The notes under the pieces were generated by a model that made no database searches, was not told the origin of the DNA, and saw nothing but the letters and a program-made list of their open reading frames with translations. A stretch of DNA of 64,000 bases, from NCBI GenBank assembly GCA_903900155.1, contig CAIUMD010000086.1, forward strand, positions 1 to 64,000, written 5' to 3'. Below are positions 1 to 10,961 of this stretch, piece after piece (position 1 is the first letter of the stretch; each line of letters starts with the position of its first letter). Both the position numbers and the translations under genes were made by a program. Source of the stretch: an uncultured Caulobacterales bacterium. Its GTDB lineage: Bacteria > Pseudomonadota > Alphaproteobacteria > Caulobacterales > Caulobacteraceae.

Positions 1-948
1 GCTGCCCCCTCCGGCCCTCTGGGCCACCTCCCCCGGCGGGGGAGGAGATTCCCATTGAGGCGTTCCCTTGAACGCCTCGGCCAGGAAATCCACCATCAGC
101 CTCACCTTGGCCGACAAGTGCCGGCGGCTGGGATAGACCGCCAGCACGTCGATGTCGGGCAGGCTCCAGTCGGGCAGCAGCCGCACCAGGCGGCCCGCTC
201 TCAAGTCGTCGCCGATGATGAAGGTCGGCTGCCAGATCACGCCCTGGCCCGCTAGAGCGGCCGCGCGGGTGGTGTCGCCGTTGTTCGAGTACATGACCGG
301 CTGCATCCGCACGACCGCCTGGCGGCCATCGGTGTGGGTCAGGCCCCAATCCTGCGCCATGGCGGTGTAGCTGTAGGCCAGGCAGCGATGCGCCCCGAGT
401 TCGTCCGGCGTGGCTGGCGTTCCGTGGGCCTTCAGATACTCCGGCGAGGCGCAGACGATGTTCCTTGAGGTCGCCAGCTTGCGCGCCACATGGGTCTGCG
501 AGCCGCCGCGCGAGATGCGGATGGCCAGGTCGTAGCCTTCCTCCACGAGGTCGACGACACGGTCCGACAGGCTGATCTCCAGCTCGACCTTCGGGTGGCG
601 AGCCATGAACACCGGCCACAGCGCCGCCAGATGCCGGACGCCGAAGCTCAGCGGCGCGTTGATCCGCAGGCGGCCGCGCGGTTCGGCGACATTGGCGGAG
701 GCGGCGGCTTCGGCCTCGGCGATCTCGTCCAGGATGGCGCGGGCGCGTTCGTACAGGGCCTCGCCCGCCTCGGTCAGCGACAGCCGGCGCGAGGTGCGGT
801 TCAGCAGACGCGCCCCCAGATGCGCCTCCAGCTCGTTGACATAGCGGGTGACATTGGCCGGCGAGGTGTCCAGCGCCTGCGCCGCCTTGGCGAAGCCGCC
901 CCGGCCCACCACGGTCGTGAAGACCTCGAACGCGCGTAGCCGATCCAT
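1..948 (-). CDS. LysR-family transcriptional regulator (3' end cut by window)
   Basis: The frame reads MDRLRAFEVF, followed by a winged helix-turn-helix over roughly the first 60 residues (FAKAAQALDTSPANVTRYVN), then a LysR substrate-binding domain with the usual RLRINAPLSFG strand. It stays open for 316 codons to the window edge, about the length of a full LysR protein, so only the last few residues can be missing. The final open codons run through a CTCCCCCGCCGGGGGAG hairpin that looks intergenic, so the true stop may come just outside. The gene is divergent from an SDR gene 135 bp away, the classical LysR arrangement with a neighbouring target. The ligand cannot be read from the sequence. 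Confidence 0.9.
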   Translation of the reverse strand, partial: MDRLRAFEVFTTVVGRGGFAKAAQALDTSPANVTRYVNELEAHLGARLLNRTSRRLSLTEAGEALYERARAILDEIAEAEAAASANVAEPRGRLRINAPLSFGVRHLAALWPVFMARHPKVELEISLSDRVVDLVEEGYDLAIRISRGGSQTHVARKLATSRNIVCASPEYLKAHGTPATPDELGAHRCLAYSYTAMAQDWGLTHTDGRQAVVRMQPVMYSNNGDTTRAAALAGQGVIWQPTFIIGDDLRAGRLVRLLPDWSLPDIDVLAVYPSRRHLSAKVRLMVDFLAEAFKGTPQWESPPPPGEVAQRAGGGS

Positions 949-974
949 GTCCGCCCCATTGTTCTGGAAAGCTG

Positions 975-1003
975 AATGATAAGTATCGTTTCACCCTATC
1001 GTT
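975..1003. promoter_or_regulatory. Candidate LysR operator in divergent promoter
   Basis: The gap between the LysR and SDR genes holds the imperfect dyad AATGATA-AG-TATCGTT and then a third copy of TATCGTT, 13 bp after the second. This layout of a dyad plus an extra half-site fits a LysR recognition and activation region. Assignment to this LysR protein is inference from position. Confidence 0.4.
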
Positions 1004-1083
1004 CAAGGGGCATGCGGAGCCTAAATCACCGTCACTGACCGACGCGCGGTGCGCCGGCCCGTCAAACGGAAAGGTTCACTCTC

Positions 1084-1833
1084 ATGTCCCGCCTCGCCAA
1101 CAAGACCATCCTGATCACCGGCGGCACCACCGGCATCGGCTTCGCCGCCGCCCAGCGCGCGATCGAAGAAGGCGCCAAGGTCGCCATCACCGGCGCCAAC
1201 GCCCAGCGCCTGGAAGAAGCCAAGACCGCTCTGGGCGGCGACGTCCTGGCCATCCTCGCCGACGCCGGCGGCGTCGCGGCTCAAGCCGACATCGCCAAGC
1301 AGGTCGAAGCCGCTTTCGGCAAGCTGGACGCCGTGTTCGTCAATGCCGGCATCGCCCCGTTCGGCCCGCTGGAAAGCTGGACCGAGGAGACTTTCGACCG
1401 CGCCATCGGCGTCAACCTGAAGGGCCCGCTGTTCCTGGTCCAGGCCCTGGCCCCGATCCTGAGCAATCCGGCCTCGATCGTCTTCAACGGCTCGATCAAC
1501 GCCCATATCGGCATGCCCCATTCCAGCGTCTACGCCGCCAGCAAGGCCGGCCTGATCTCGCTGGCCCGCACCCTGTCGGGCGAGCTGATCGGCCGGGGCG
1601 TCCGGGTCAATGTCATCAGCCCCGGGCCGGTGTCGACGCCGCTCTATGGCAAGCTCGGTTTGAATAGCGCCCAGCTGGACGCCATGTCGGCCGGCATCCT
1701 GGCCAACCTGCCGGCCGGCCGCTTTGGCGAGCCCAAGGAGATCGCCGACGCGGTGGTGTTCCTGGCCTCGGACGAGAGCCGCTTCACGGTCGGCAGCGAG
1801 CTGATCATCGATGGCGGGATGAGCACGCTGTAA
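1084..1833 (+). CDS. SDR-family NAD(P)-dependent oxidoreductase
   Basis: The 249-residue protein is a classical short-chain dehydrogenase. The Rossmann glycine motif TGGTTGIG lies near residue 12, the NAG motif in [10 protein letters not shown] marks the core, and the catalytic set appears as Ser in NGSINAH and YAASK (Tyr and Lys). It ends with IDGGMSTL, as usual for the family. The substrate is unknown. It is divergent from the LysR gene and probably its target, since many LysR-SDR pairs handle quinone or aldehyde stress, but that role is inferred. The next gene, on the other strand, ends 6 bp after its stop. Confidence 0.92.
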   Translation: MSRLANKTILITGGTTGIGFAAAQRAIEEGAKVAITGANAQRLEEAKTALGGDVLAILADAGGVAAQADIAKQVEAAFGKLDAVFVNAGIAPFGPLESWTEETFDRAIGVNLKGPLFLVQALAPILSNPASIVFNGSINAHIGMPHSSVYAASKAGLISLARTLSGELIGRGVRVNVISPGPVSTPLYGKLGLNSAQLDAMSAGILANLPAGRFGEPKEIADAVVFLASDESRFTVGSELIIDGGMSTL

Positions 1834-1838
1834 GCGGC

Positions 1839-3527
1839 TTATTTGGCGGGCGTCAGCTTGATCGCGCTGACGCTCGCCGCCCCCGTCGACTTCACCACCA
1901 GCGTATTGGTCCCGGCCATCAGGCTGACGATCGCGCCGCTCTTGACCGCTGCGCCGCCGTTGACCGCGACCTCCATCGCCCCCTCGCCCACCAGGCTGAC
2001 CGCAAAACGCCCGGCCGTCGCCGAGACCGTGTAGCGCAGCCATTCACCGGCCGCGAAGTCGGTGACCTTCAAAGACCCGTCCACCGCCCGCTCCAGGTCG
2101 ACGCCGTCGTTGCGGCCGGTGCGGCCCTTGTTCCACGGCGTGCGCTGGCCGCCGGTCGAGACGTGGTAGTTGGCCGCGTCCGTATCGGCATAGGCCGCGC
2201 CGATGACGCCCAGGTCGTACTGCCAGGCCGGGATGGTCGCGCCTTTCGCCCCCACCACGTGCTTCCTGAACGGCCGCGTGGTCGCATCGTGCGGCTGGCG
2301 GAACATGGCGTCGATGACGTCGGGATGGGCCTCGTTGTTCTCGAAGCGGACGTCGTGCGAGGCTGCCTTCATCAGCACAGAATAGGCCTTGTCCGCGCCC
2401 ACCGGCGTCTTGGCCTCGCCGGTCAGGGTCGCAACCACGTCGTCATAGGCCGGGTCGACCTTGATCTCGAGCGGCTGGTTGAAGCCGATCTTCTTCAGCG
2501 GCCAGAACGCCCAGCCGATCTCGTGCTTCTCGACCAGGCGGATGGCGTCGGCGAACCAGACGTTGGAGTTCTCGCCGCTCTCGCCCAGCCACAGCGGCAG
2601 GCCGGTCTGCTCGCGCAGCTTCAGGTGCTGCTCGATCGAGGCGTCGTCATTGACGTTCCAGTACTTGTGGAAGCTGAGCGCCATGTTGGCGTCCCACGGC
2701 TTCCCCATGCCCTTGTAGTTGTTGCCCCAGCAGTTGCCCTCGATGATGATCATGTGGCGCGGGTCGATCGCCCGGATGGCGGCCGTGGCCTCCTGGTAGA
2801 AGCGCCACAGCGTCTCCTGCTTCTCGTCCTTGCAGCCGTTCTTGTTGCCGGATCCGTCGAAGTCCCAGTTGGGCTCGTTCAGCAGGTCATAGGCCCCGAT
2901 CATCGGCTCGTCCTTGTAGCGGGCGGCCAGCTTCTTCCAGAGTTCGATGGTCTTGCGGCGCGCCTCGGGGCTGTCCCACAGCGAGGGCTTGTTCGGGTCG
3001 CGATCGGCGATCGGCAGGTCGTTGCCCTGTCCGCCGGGCGCGGCGTGCAAATCCAGGATCAGGTAGATCCCGTTGGCCTTGCTCCAGGCCAAGAGGTCGT
3101 CGATCCGCTTGAAGCCCTCCTCGCGCCAGGTGTCGGCGCCCGGCCTCGCCTCCTGATCGACCGGCAGGGTTAGCAGGTCGTAGTGCATCGGCAGGCGCAC
3201 GGAGTTGAAGCCCCAGGCGGCCATGGCGTCGATGTCGGCCTTGGTCGTGTGGTTGTCGAGCCAGGCCTTGTGGATCGCCTGCTGGCGCGCGGGTCCGACG
3301 AGGTCGGCGATCTTGCCCTGGATGACGTGCTGCTGGCCCAGCTTGGACAGGCGCAGCATGTAGCCCTCCTGCAGCATCCAGCCGCCCAGGCCCATGCCGC
3401 GCAGGATCACCGACTGGCCGGCCTCGTCGACGATGCGGGCGTCCTTGGCCTTCAGCCAGCCTTCGGCGTGAGCGGACGTGGAAAGAAGCGCGAGCGCAGC
3501 GGCGCCCATCGCGAGCCAGGACTTCAT
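1839..3527 (-). CDS. Secreted GH5-family glycoside hydrolase with C-terminal CBM-like domain
   Basis: A 21-residue Sec signal peptide ending in SAHA precedes a TIM-barrel glycosidase. LLNEPNW places the acid/base Glu near residue 218, and WLGESGE the nucleophile Glu near residue 316, both diagnostic of glycoside hydrolase family 5 (cellulase fold). LDLHAAPGGQ near residue 160 is another family signature often seen in exo-glucanase-like subfamilies. The last 110 residues (from about 450) form a beta-rich domain with DGVDLE and WLRYTV motifs that resembles carbohydrate-binding modules of the CBM6/35 type. The protein is 562 residues. Substrate is not certain: beta-glucan or mannan are both possible. 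The promoter carries two operator-like palindromes. Confidence 0.88.
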   Translation of the reverse strand: MKSWLAMGAAALALLSTSAHAEGWLKAKDARIVDEAGQSVILRGMGLGGWMLQEGYMLRLSKLGQQHVIQGKIADLVGPARQQAIHKAWLDNHTTKADIDAMAAWGFNSVRLPMHYDLLTLPVDQEARPGADTWREEGFKRIDDLLAWSKANGIYLILDLHAAPGGQGNDLPIADRDPNKPSLWDSPEARRKTIELWKKLAARYKDEPMIGAYDLLNEPNWDFDGSGNKNGCKDEKQETLWRFYQEATAAIRAIDPRHMIIIEGNCWGNNYKGMGKPWDANMALSFHKYWNVNDDASIEQHLKLREQTGLPLWLGESGENSNVWFADAIRLVEKHEIGWAFWPLKKIGFNQPLEIKVDPAYDDVVATLTGEAKTPVGADKAYSVLMKAASHDVRFENNEAHPDVIDAMFRQPHDATTRPFRKHVVGAKGATIPAWQYDLGVIGAAYADTDAANYHVSTGGQRTPWNKGRTGRNDGVDLERAVDGSLKVTDFAAGEWLRYTVSATAGRFAVSLVGEGAMEVAVNGGAAVKSGAIVSLMAGTNTLVVKSTGAASVSAIKLTPAK

Positions 3528-3572
3528 GAAGCGGCCTCCCTTAGAGGTCGCCTCTCAGCGGGCGACGCTTAC

Positions 3573-3583
3573 TGGTATGACCA
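3573..3583. promoter_or_regulatory. TGGTATGACCA palindrome upstream of the GH5 gene
   Basis: The 11-bp palindrome TGG-TATGA-CCA lies 46 bp before the GH5 start codon. It matches the shape of operators bound by FadR-subfamily GntR regulators of sugar-acid genes (UxuR/ExuR-like TGGT-N-ACCA sites). No such regulator is encoded in the window, so the binder is unknown. Confidence 0.4.
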
Positions 3584-3599
3584 AGTCGTGGCGCAGAAT

Positions 3600-3610
3600 G
3601 ACAACGTTGT

Positions 3611-3611
<1 letters not shown>
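3600..3611. promoter_or_regulatory. LacI-type operator-like palindrome GACAACGTTGTC
   Basis: A perfect 12-bp palindrome with the central AACGTT core typical of LacI-family operators lies 73 bp upstream of the GH5 start and touches the last base of the histidine-kinase gene. With the TGGTATGACCA site it could give the GH5 gene two sugar inputs. Binding is inferred. Confidence 0.4.
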
Positions 3612-6079
<2,468 letters not shown>

Positions 6080-6185
6080 GCTCTGAACCAGCCGGGGTCA
6101 GAATCTCCGGCGTTCGAGTTATTTCATCTCAATCGCACGGAAGCCAGAAAAGCTTGGGCCAGAAGAATTGGGGAAAGCGCGATCC

Positions 6186-6530
6186 TTAGCCGCATTTGAC
6201 TTCCTGGACGACACCCGTGTCGGCGTTGAACAGGATGTTCAGTCGATCGGCGCGGTAGTCCATGGTCACCGGACAGGTCGTGCAGGCCACGCGCCAGCGC
6301 GAGGGATCGACCGGGGCCGGCAGGCTGGTGCGCGGCTTGCCGACATATTGTCGGGCGTCCTTCAGGCCGCAGTGGTCCTTGTCAGCCTCGGCGGCCGGCG
6401 GCTTGGCCGGCAAGGCGATCGCCGGCGGCGCGGTAGGCGTGCTCGGGGGCGGTGGCGGCGCCGGCTCGGGCGCGCTGGAGCACGAGGCCAGGACCAGGCC
6501 GAGAACGATGGCGGAAAGTATGCGCTTCAT
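6186..6530 (-). CDS. Lipoprotein of the peptidase-inhibitor I78 family
   Basis: Starting at MKRILSAIV, the 114-residue product has a lipoprotein signal with lipobox LASC near residue 17, a Pro-rich linker (about 20-45), and a C-terminal domain matching family I78: CGLKDARQYVGK, then TMDYRADRLNI and a final VKCG. I78 proteins inhibit serine peptidases and are often small exported proteins. The start was chosen because ATG overlaps the holC stop (ATGA) and a GGAG lies about 10 bases upstream. A longer in-frame start exists five codons earlier. The lipoprotein anchor suggests action at the periplasmic membrane face. The target peptidase is unknown. Confidence 0.8.
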   Translation of the reverse strand: MKRILSAIVLGLVLASCSSAPEPAPPPPPSTPTAPPAIALPAKPPAAEADKDHCGLKDARQYVGKPRTSLPAPVDPSRWRVACTTCPVTMDYRADRLNILFNADTGVVQEVKCG

Positions 6531-6988
6531 GCCTGCTTCTCCCAACCGCGTTCGGCGCCCTGGCGCCAGTAGGACACCGGATGCCCGGCCTTCTTGAACA
6601 CGGACCAGCGTCCGCGCGCCTGCGACAGGGCCTGCTCGTCCCGGCCATCGAACAGCAGGATGCAGCGCGAAACCCCTGAAAGATCTCCAGGTTCAGCCCC
6701 GTCGATCAGAAACAAAGCATCGCCCGCATTGGGGTTCCCGTCCTCGCCGGTCAGCAGGACCGGCTGCCGCTCGGCCATCGGCTCGGAGGCCAGGCCGTGC
6801 GGCAGGAAGCTGTCCTCGCGGAAGGTCCAGAGGTGCTGGTCCAGCGCCTCAATGCGGCGGGGATCCCCCCCGCGGACCAGGGCCTTCCAGCCCCGGCCCA
6901 GGGTCTTCTCCAGCAACTCGGGCAGCACCGCCTCGAGCGGCGAACGCTCCAGGTGGTAGAACCAGACCTCGCAGGGACCCGCCGTCAT
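6527..6988 (-). CDS. holC: DNA polymerase III subunit chi
   Basis: The 153-residue protein begins MTAGPCEVWFYHLERSPLE and has the chi-subunit core: LLEKTLGRGWKALVRGG, a LDQHLWTFREDSFLPHG block and the end part LFDGRDEQALSQARGRW. Chi links the clamp-loader complex to single-strand binding protein during replication. It starts 2 bp after the pepA stop, the common proteobacterial pepA-holC order, and overlaps the I78 lipoprotein start. The frame is open further upstream inside pepA, but that extension is Arg-rich shadow sequence, so the ATG at 6988 is preferred. Confidence 0.93.
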   Translation of the reverse strand: MTAGPCEVWFYHLERSPLEAVLPELLEKTLGRGWKALVRGGDPRRIEALDQHLWTFREDSFLPHGLASEPMAERQPVLLTGEDGNPNAGDALFLIDGAEPGDLSGVSRCILLFDGRDEQALSQARGRWSVFKKAGHPVSYWRQGAERGWEKQA

Positions 6989-6990
6989 GT

Positions 6991-8472
6991 TCAGCCTTCG
7001 TAGGCGTCGGCGACAAGGCGGTTGAGCAGGCGAACGCCATAGCCGGCCGCGCCGTCCGGCACGGTCGGGTCGGTCGAGGGCTTCTTCCAGGCGACCGAAG
7101 CGATGTCGAGATGCGCCCACGGCACGCCGTTGACGAACTTCTGCAGGAACAGGCCGGCGGTGATCGAACCGGCCGGGCGGCCGCCGATGTTCTTCATGTC
7201 GGCGATCGGGCTTTCGATCTGTTTCTCGTAGGCGGCCGGCAGCGGCAGGCGCCACAGCGGCTCGCGCTCGGCCTTGCCGGCGCTGAGAATTTTCTCCGAC
7301 AAACCATCGTTATTGCTGAACAAACCAGCGTAGTCATGACCCAGCGAGATGATGATCGCGCCGGTCAGGGTGGCCAGGTTGATCATGAACTGCGGCTTGA
7401 AGCGGTCCTGGCAGTACCAGAGGGCGTCGGCCAGCACGAGGCGGCCCTCGGCGTCGGTGTTGATGACCTCGATGGTCTGGCCCGACATCGAGGTGACCAC
7501 GTCGCCGGGACGCTGGGCGTTGCCGTCGGGCATGTTCTCGACCAGACCAAGAATGCCGATGGCGTTGACCTTGGCCTTGCGGCCGGCCAGGGCGTGCATG
7601 ACGCCGGTCACGGCGGCCGCGCCGCCCATGTCCCACTTCATGTCTTCCATGCCGTCGGCGGGCTTGATCGAGATGCCGCCGGTGTCGAAGGTGACGCCCT
7701 TGCCGACGAAGGCGATCGGCTGGGCCGACTTGTCGGCGCCGCCCAGCCACTTCATGATCACCAGCTGGCTCTCGCGGCGGCTGCCCTGCCCCACGCCCAG
7801 CAGGCTGCCCATGCCCAGCTCGGCCATCTGGGCCTCGCCCAGGATCTCGACTTCCAGGCCCAGGCTTTCCAGGCTCTTGGCGCGGGCGGCGAACTCTTCC
7901 GGGTGCAGGATGTTGGCCGGCTCGGAAACTAGGTCGCGGCTGAAGAGGATGGCGTCGGCCAGGGCGGCCAGCGGCTCGAACGCCTTCTGGGCCTTGACCG
8001 GATCGGCGGCGGCGACCTTGACCACCTGGATCGAGGGCTTCTTCTCGGCCTTCTCGGTGGTGCGGTACTTGTCGAAGCGATAGGCGGCCAGACGGGCGCC
8101 GAAGGCGGCGCGGGCGGCGCTCTCGGCATCAGCGCCAAGCTTCAGGACCAGTTCGGTCACGCCCGTGGTCTTCACGGCTTGATAGGCCGAGGCGGCGGCG
8201 GTCTCGACCGCTTCGGGCTCGACCGCGCCCGAGCCGTCGACGCCGACCAGCACCAGGCGGGCGGCTTCCAGGCCGTGCGGGGCGACGACATCCAGGGTCT
8301 GGCCCTTGGCGCCGGTGAAGCGGCCGCCGGCGATGGCGCGCGCCAGGGCGCCGCCGGTGGCCTCGTTGGCCGCCTTGGCTTCCGGCGAGAGGGCGGCGCC
8401 CTCATGGGCCAGGACCGCAAGGGCGGCCGTGGCGCCGGCCTGGGTGTCGACGGGGACGAACTCGATACGCAT
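6991..8472 (-). CDS. pepA: Leucyl aminopeptidase (M17 family)
   Basis: This is a two-metal cytosolic aminopeptidase of the PepA type, 493 residues from MRIEFVPVD. The C-terminal catalytic domain has the metal and lysine motif GKGVTFDTGGISIKP, the DMKWDMGGAAAV segment and the family signature NTDAEGRLVLADAL. The N-terminal domain is the divergent leucine-aminopeptidase N fold. The ATG at 8472 was chosen over an in-frame ATG five codons upstream because an AGGAG sits 7 bases before it. It is the first gene of the pepA-holC-I78 operon and is divergent from lptF. Confidence 0.95.
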   Translation of the reverse strand: MRIEFVPVDTQAGATAALAVLAHEGAALSPEAKAANEATGGALARAIAGGRFTGAKGQTLDVVAPHGLEAARLVLVGVDGSGAVEPEAVETAAASAYQAVKTTGVTELVLKLGADAESAARAAFGARLAAYRFDKYRTTEKAEKKPSIQVVKVAAADPVKAQKAFEPLAALADAILFSRDLVSEPANILHPEEFAARAKSLESLGLEVEILGEAQMAELGMGSLLGVGQGSRRESQLVIMKWLGGADKSAQPIAFVGKGVTFDTGGISIKPADGMEDMKWDMGGAAAVTGVMHALAGRKAKVNAIGILGLVENMPDGNAQRPGDVVTSMSGQTIEVINTDAEGRLVLADALWYCQDRFKPQFMINLATLTGAIIISLGHDYAGLFSNNDGLSEKILSAGKAEREPLWRLPLPAAYEKQIESPIADMKNIGGRPAGSITAGLFLQKFVNGVPWAHLDIASVAWKKPSTDPTVPDGAAGYGVRLLNRLVADAYEG

Positions 8473-8699
8473 GCCGCGCTCCTGCATCTGGGCGACTTTG
8501 AAACGGCGCGTCGCGACGGCGCAGCCGCATCTCTTGAACTAGGCGGCATAGTCCAATGCCGCGCCATAGAAAAGGCTCCGTTGATCGCCACTCGACAAGG
8601 TCAAGTTAGGTCCCCGGTTGTGCCGACGCGAAGCCCCCGTGTAGAACGAGCCATCTTCGGGGTTCGTCCCACGAATCCACCCGCCCCGAACGTCTCTTC

Positions 8700-9839
8700 A
8701 TGCGCCTCATAGAACGGTATCTTTTCCGCCAGTTGCTGGGTCCGACGCTGCTGGCGACGGCGGCCCTGGTGGCGCTTGCCCTCTTGGCGCGCACCCTGTC
8801 GGAGTTCGACGTGCTGGTGGAGCAGCGCCAGAGCGCGCTGGTGTTCCTGAAGATCATCGTACTGGCCCTGCCCCAGCTCTTCAGCATCATGATGCCGCTG
8901 GCCCTGTTCGTGGCCGCCCTGGTGGCGCTGAATCGTCTGCATACCGAGCAGGAGATCGTCGTCTGCTTCGCCGGCGGCATGAGTCGCTGGAGCGTCATTT
9001 CGCCGGCCATGCGCCTGGCGGTGTTCGCGGCGCTGATCTCGCTGATCTCGGGCCTGTGGCTGCAGCCCTGGAGCGCCCGCCAGATCCGCGAGACCGCCTT
9101 CGAGATCAAGACCGACGTCGCCTCCACCCTGGTCCAGCCGGGCCAGTTCACCGAGCCGGGCCCGGGCCTGACGGTCTACGCCCAGTCGATCGACCGCGAC
9201 AACAAGATCCAGAACCTGTTCATCCACCAGGAAGGCCCCAACGGCGCGGCCTCGACCTATTCGTCGCGCGAGGCCGAGATCGCCACCCGCAAGGGCCAGC
9301 CGGTGCTGATCATGCGCCACGGCTCCAACCAGCAGTTCTCGCGCCAGGGCGTGCTGCAGTACACCTCGTTCGACGAGTACACCTTCGACCTGTCCAGCCT
9401 GTTCAAGACCGACGAGCTGCTGCACTACAAGATCGCCGACCGCTATCCGCACGAGCTGTTCTTCCCGGACATGACCCAGGAATGGGAGCAGCGGAACGCG
9501 GGCAAGATGCTGGCCGAGGGCCATTCGCGCTTCGCAGGTCCCCTCTACAACATCGCCCTGATGACCATGGCCCTGGCGGCCGTGCTGGGCGGCTCGTTCA
9601 GCCGCATGGGCTATGGCAAGCGGATCGCCGCCGTCGGCGCGGCGGCGGGCGTCGTGCGCATTGTCGGCTTCGGCGTTCAGGCCGCCTGCGAGGACAGCGC
9701 CTGGCTGAACCTCCTGCAGTACCTGGTGCCGCTGGCCGCCATGTGGTGGGGTTTCGCGCAGATCTTCCGCCAGAAGGTCTCGGCCTGCCGCAAGCCGAAG
9801 CCGATCGAGCCCTCCCCCGCCTGGACGGGAGCCGTCTGA
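8700..9839 (+). CDS. lptF: LPS export ABC transporter permease LptF
   Basis: The 379-residue YjgP/YjgQ-family membrane protein starts MRLIERYLFRQLLGP, has three N-terminal membrane segments, a periplasmic beta-jellyroll region (about 130-270) and three C-terminal segments. With LptG it forms the membrane part of the LptB2FG complex that extracts lipopolysaccharide from the inner membrane. Its stop overlaps the lptG start (ATGA), and lptD follows, so this run supplies both ends of the LPS bridge. The ATPase LptB is not in the window. Confidence 0.95.
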   Translation: MRLIERYLFRQLLGPTLLATAALVALALLARTLSEFDVLVEQRQSALVFLKIIVLALPQLFSIMMPLALFVAALVALNRLHTEQEIVVCFAGGMSRWSVISPAMRLAVFAALISLISGLWLQPWSARQIRETAFEIKTDVASTLVQPGQFTEPGPGLTVYAQSIDRDNKIQNLFIHQEGPNGAASTYSSREAEIATRKGQPVLIMRHGSNQQFSRQGVLQYTSFDEYTFDLSSLFKTDELLHYKIADRYPHELFFPDMTQEWEQRNAGKMLAEGHSRFAGPLYNIALMTMALAAVLGGSFSRMGYGKRIAAVGAAAGVVRIVGFGVQAACEDSAWLNLLQYLVPLAAMWWGFAQIFRQKVSACRKPKPIEPSPAWTGAV

Positions 9840-10939
9840 TGACCATGGGCATGCTGGAACGCTACGTCCTCAAGCGCACCATGAGCGCGCTGATCGGGGC
9901 CCTGGCGGTGCTGGGCGCGATGGTGATGCTGATCGCCTTCGTCGACATCGCCCGCAATGTCGGCACGCGGGCGGACGCGACCTTCTTCCAGCTGCTGTAC
10001 CTGACCGTCCTGCAGGCTCCGGCCACCATCCTGGTGCTGGCGCCGTTCGTGTTCCTGTTCGGCACCATGTGGGCCTTCGTCGAACTGAACCGGCGCAGCG
10101 AGCTGATCGCCATGCGCGCGGCGGGCGTATCGGCCTGGCGTTTCATCATGCCCGCGGCCCTGTCGTCGTTCGTGATCGGGCTCCTGACCATCACCCTGCT
10201 CAACCCGCTGACGACGGCCATGACGGCCAAGTTCGAAAGCGAGCGCGACACCGTGATGAACGGCTACCTGAAGGAAACCCCCAAGGGCACCTGGCTGCGC
10301 CAGGGCGACGACAAGACCCAGATCGTCATCCGCGCCCGGGCCCGCGAGACGGTCGACGGCTCGGTACGCCTGAAGGGCGTGTCGCTGTTCGTCTACGCCC
10401 TGAACAGCAAGGGCGTCATGGACTTCACCCGCCGCATCGAGGCCAACGAGGCGCGGCTGGAGCCGGGCTTCTGGCGCCTGACCGGCGTGCGGGAAGCCAC
10501 GCCCGGCGCCGGGGCCATCCGCTCCGACAGCCTGTCGATCCCGTCGAACCTGGACGACCGCACCGCGTCCGAGCGCTTCAACACCCCGTCGGCGGTGGCC
10601 CTGTGGCGCCTGCCGGCCACGATCCAGCGCACCGAGGACGCCGGCTTCTCGGCCGCGCCGTTCAAGCTGCGCCTGCAGCAGGACCTGGCCACGCCGCTGC
10701 TGTTCGCCGCCATGTCGGTGCTGGCCGCGGCCTTCTCGCTGCGCCTGATGCGCCTGGGCGGCCTGGCCGCTCTGGCCGGCTCGGGCGTGGCCCTGGGCTT
10801 CGGGTTCTTTTTCTTCAACGAGCTGTGCAGCACACTGGGCAAGGCCGACGTTCTGGCCCCGTTCATCGCCGCATGGACGCCGCCGACCGTCGCGCTTTTG
10901 GCGGGCTTCACTTTGCTTTGCTATACGGAAGATGGGTGA
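9839..10939 (+). CDS. lptG: LPS export ABC transporter permease LptG
   Basis: The 366-residue partner of LptF begins MTMGMLERYVLKRTM, and the ATG at 9839 overlaps the lptF stop. It has the same fold: N-terminal membrane segments with TMWAFVELNRRSELIAMRAAG (the coupling-helix region facing LptB), a periplasmic domain, and C-terminal helices ending near LLCYTEDG. Two further ATGs within the first five codons are possible starts. The product acts in the inner membrane as half of the LPS extractor. Confidence 0.95.
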   Translation: MTMGMLERYVLKRTMSALIGALAVLGAMVMLIAFVDIARNVGTRADATFFQLLYLTVLQAPATILVLAPFVFLFGTMWAFVELNRRSELIAMRAAGVSAWRFIMPAALSSFVIGLLTITLLNPLTTAMTAKFESERDTVMNGYLKETPKGTWLRQGDDKTQIVIRARARETVDGSVRLKGVSLFVYALNSKGVMDFTRRIEANEARLEPGFWRLTGVREATPGAGAIRSDSLSIPSNLDDRTASERFNTPSAVALWRLPATIQRTEDAGFSAAPFKLRLQQDLATPLLFAAMSVLAAAFSLRLMRLGGLAALAGSGVALGFGFFFFNELCSTLGKADVLAPFIAAWTPPTVALLAGFTLLCYTEDG

Positions 10940-10961
10940 GTCATTGTTTGCAGGAATGACC

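Noticed and set aside
24..46. CTCCCCCGGCGGGGGAG hairpin at the window start as a terminator
   Set aside because: It has no T run and lies inside the still-open LysR frame. It is probably an intergenic repeat near that gene's end, but the edge prevents a decision.
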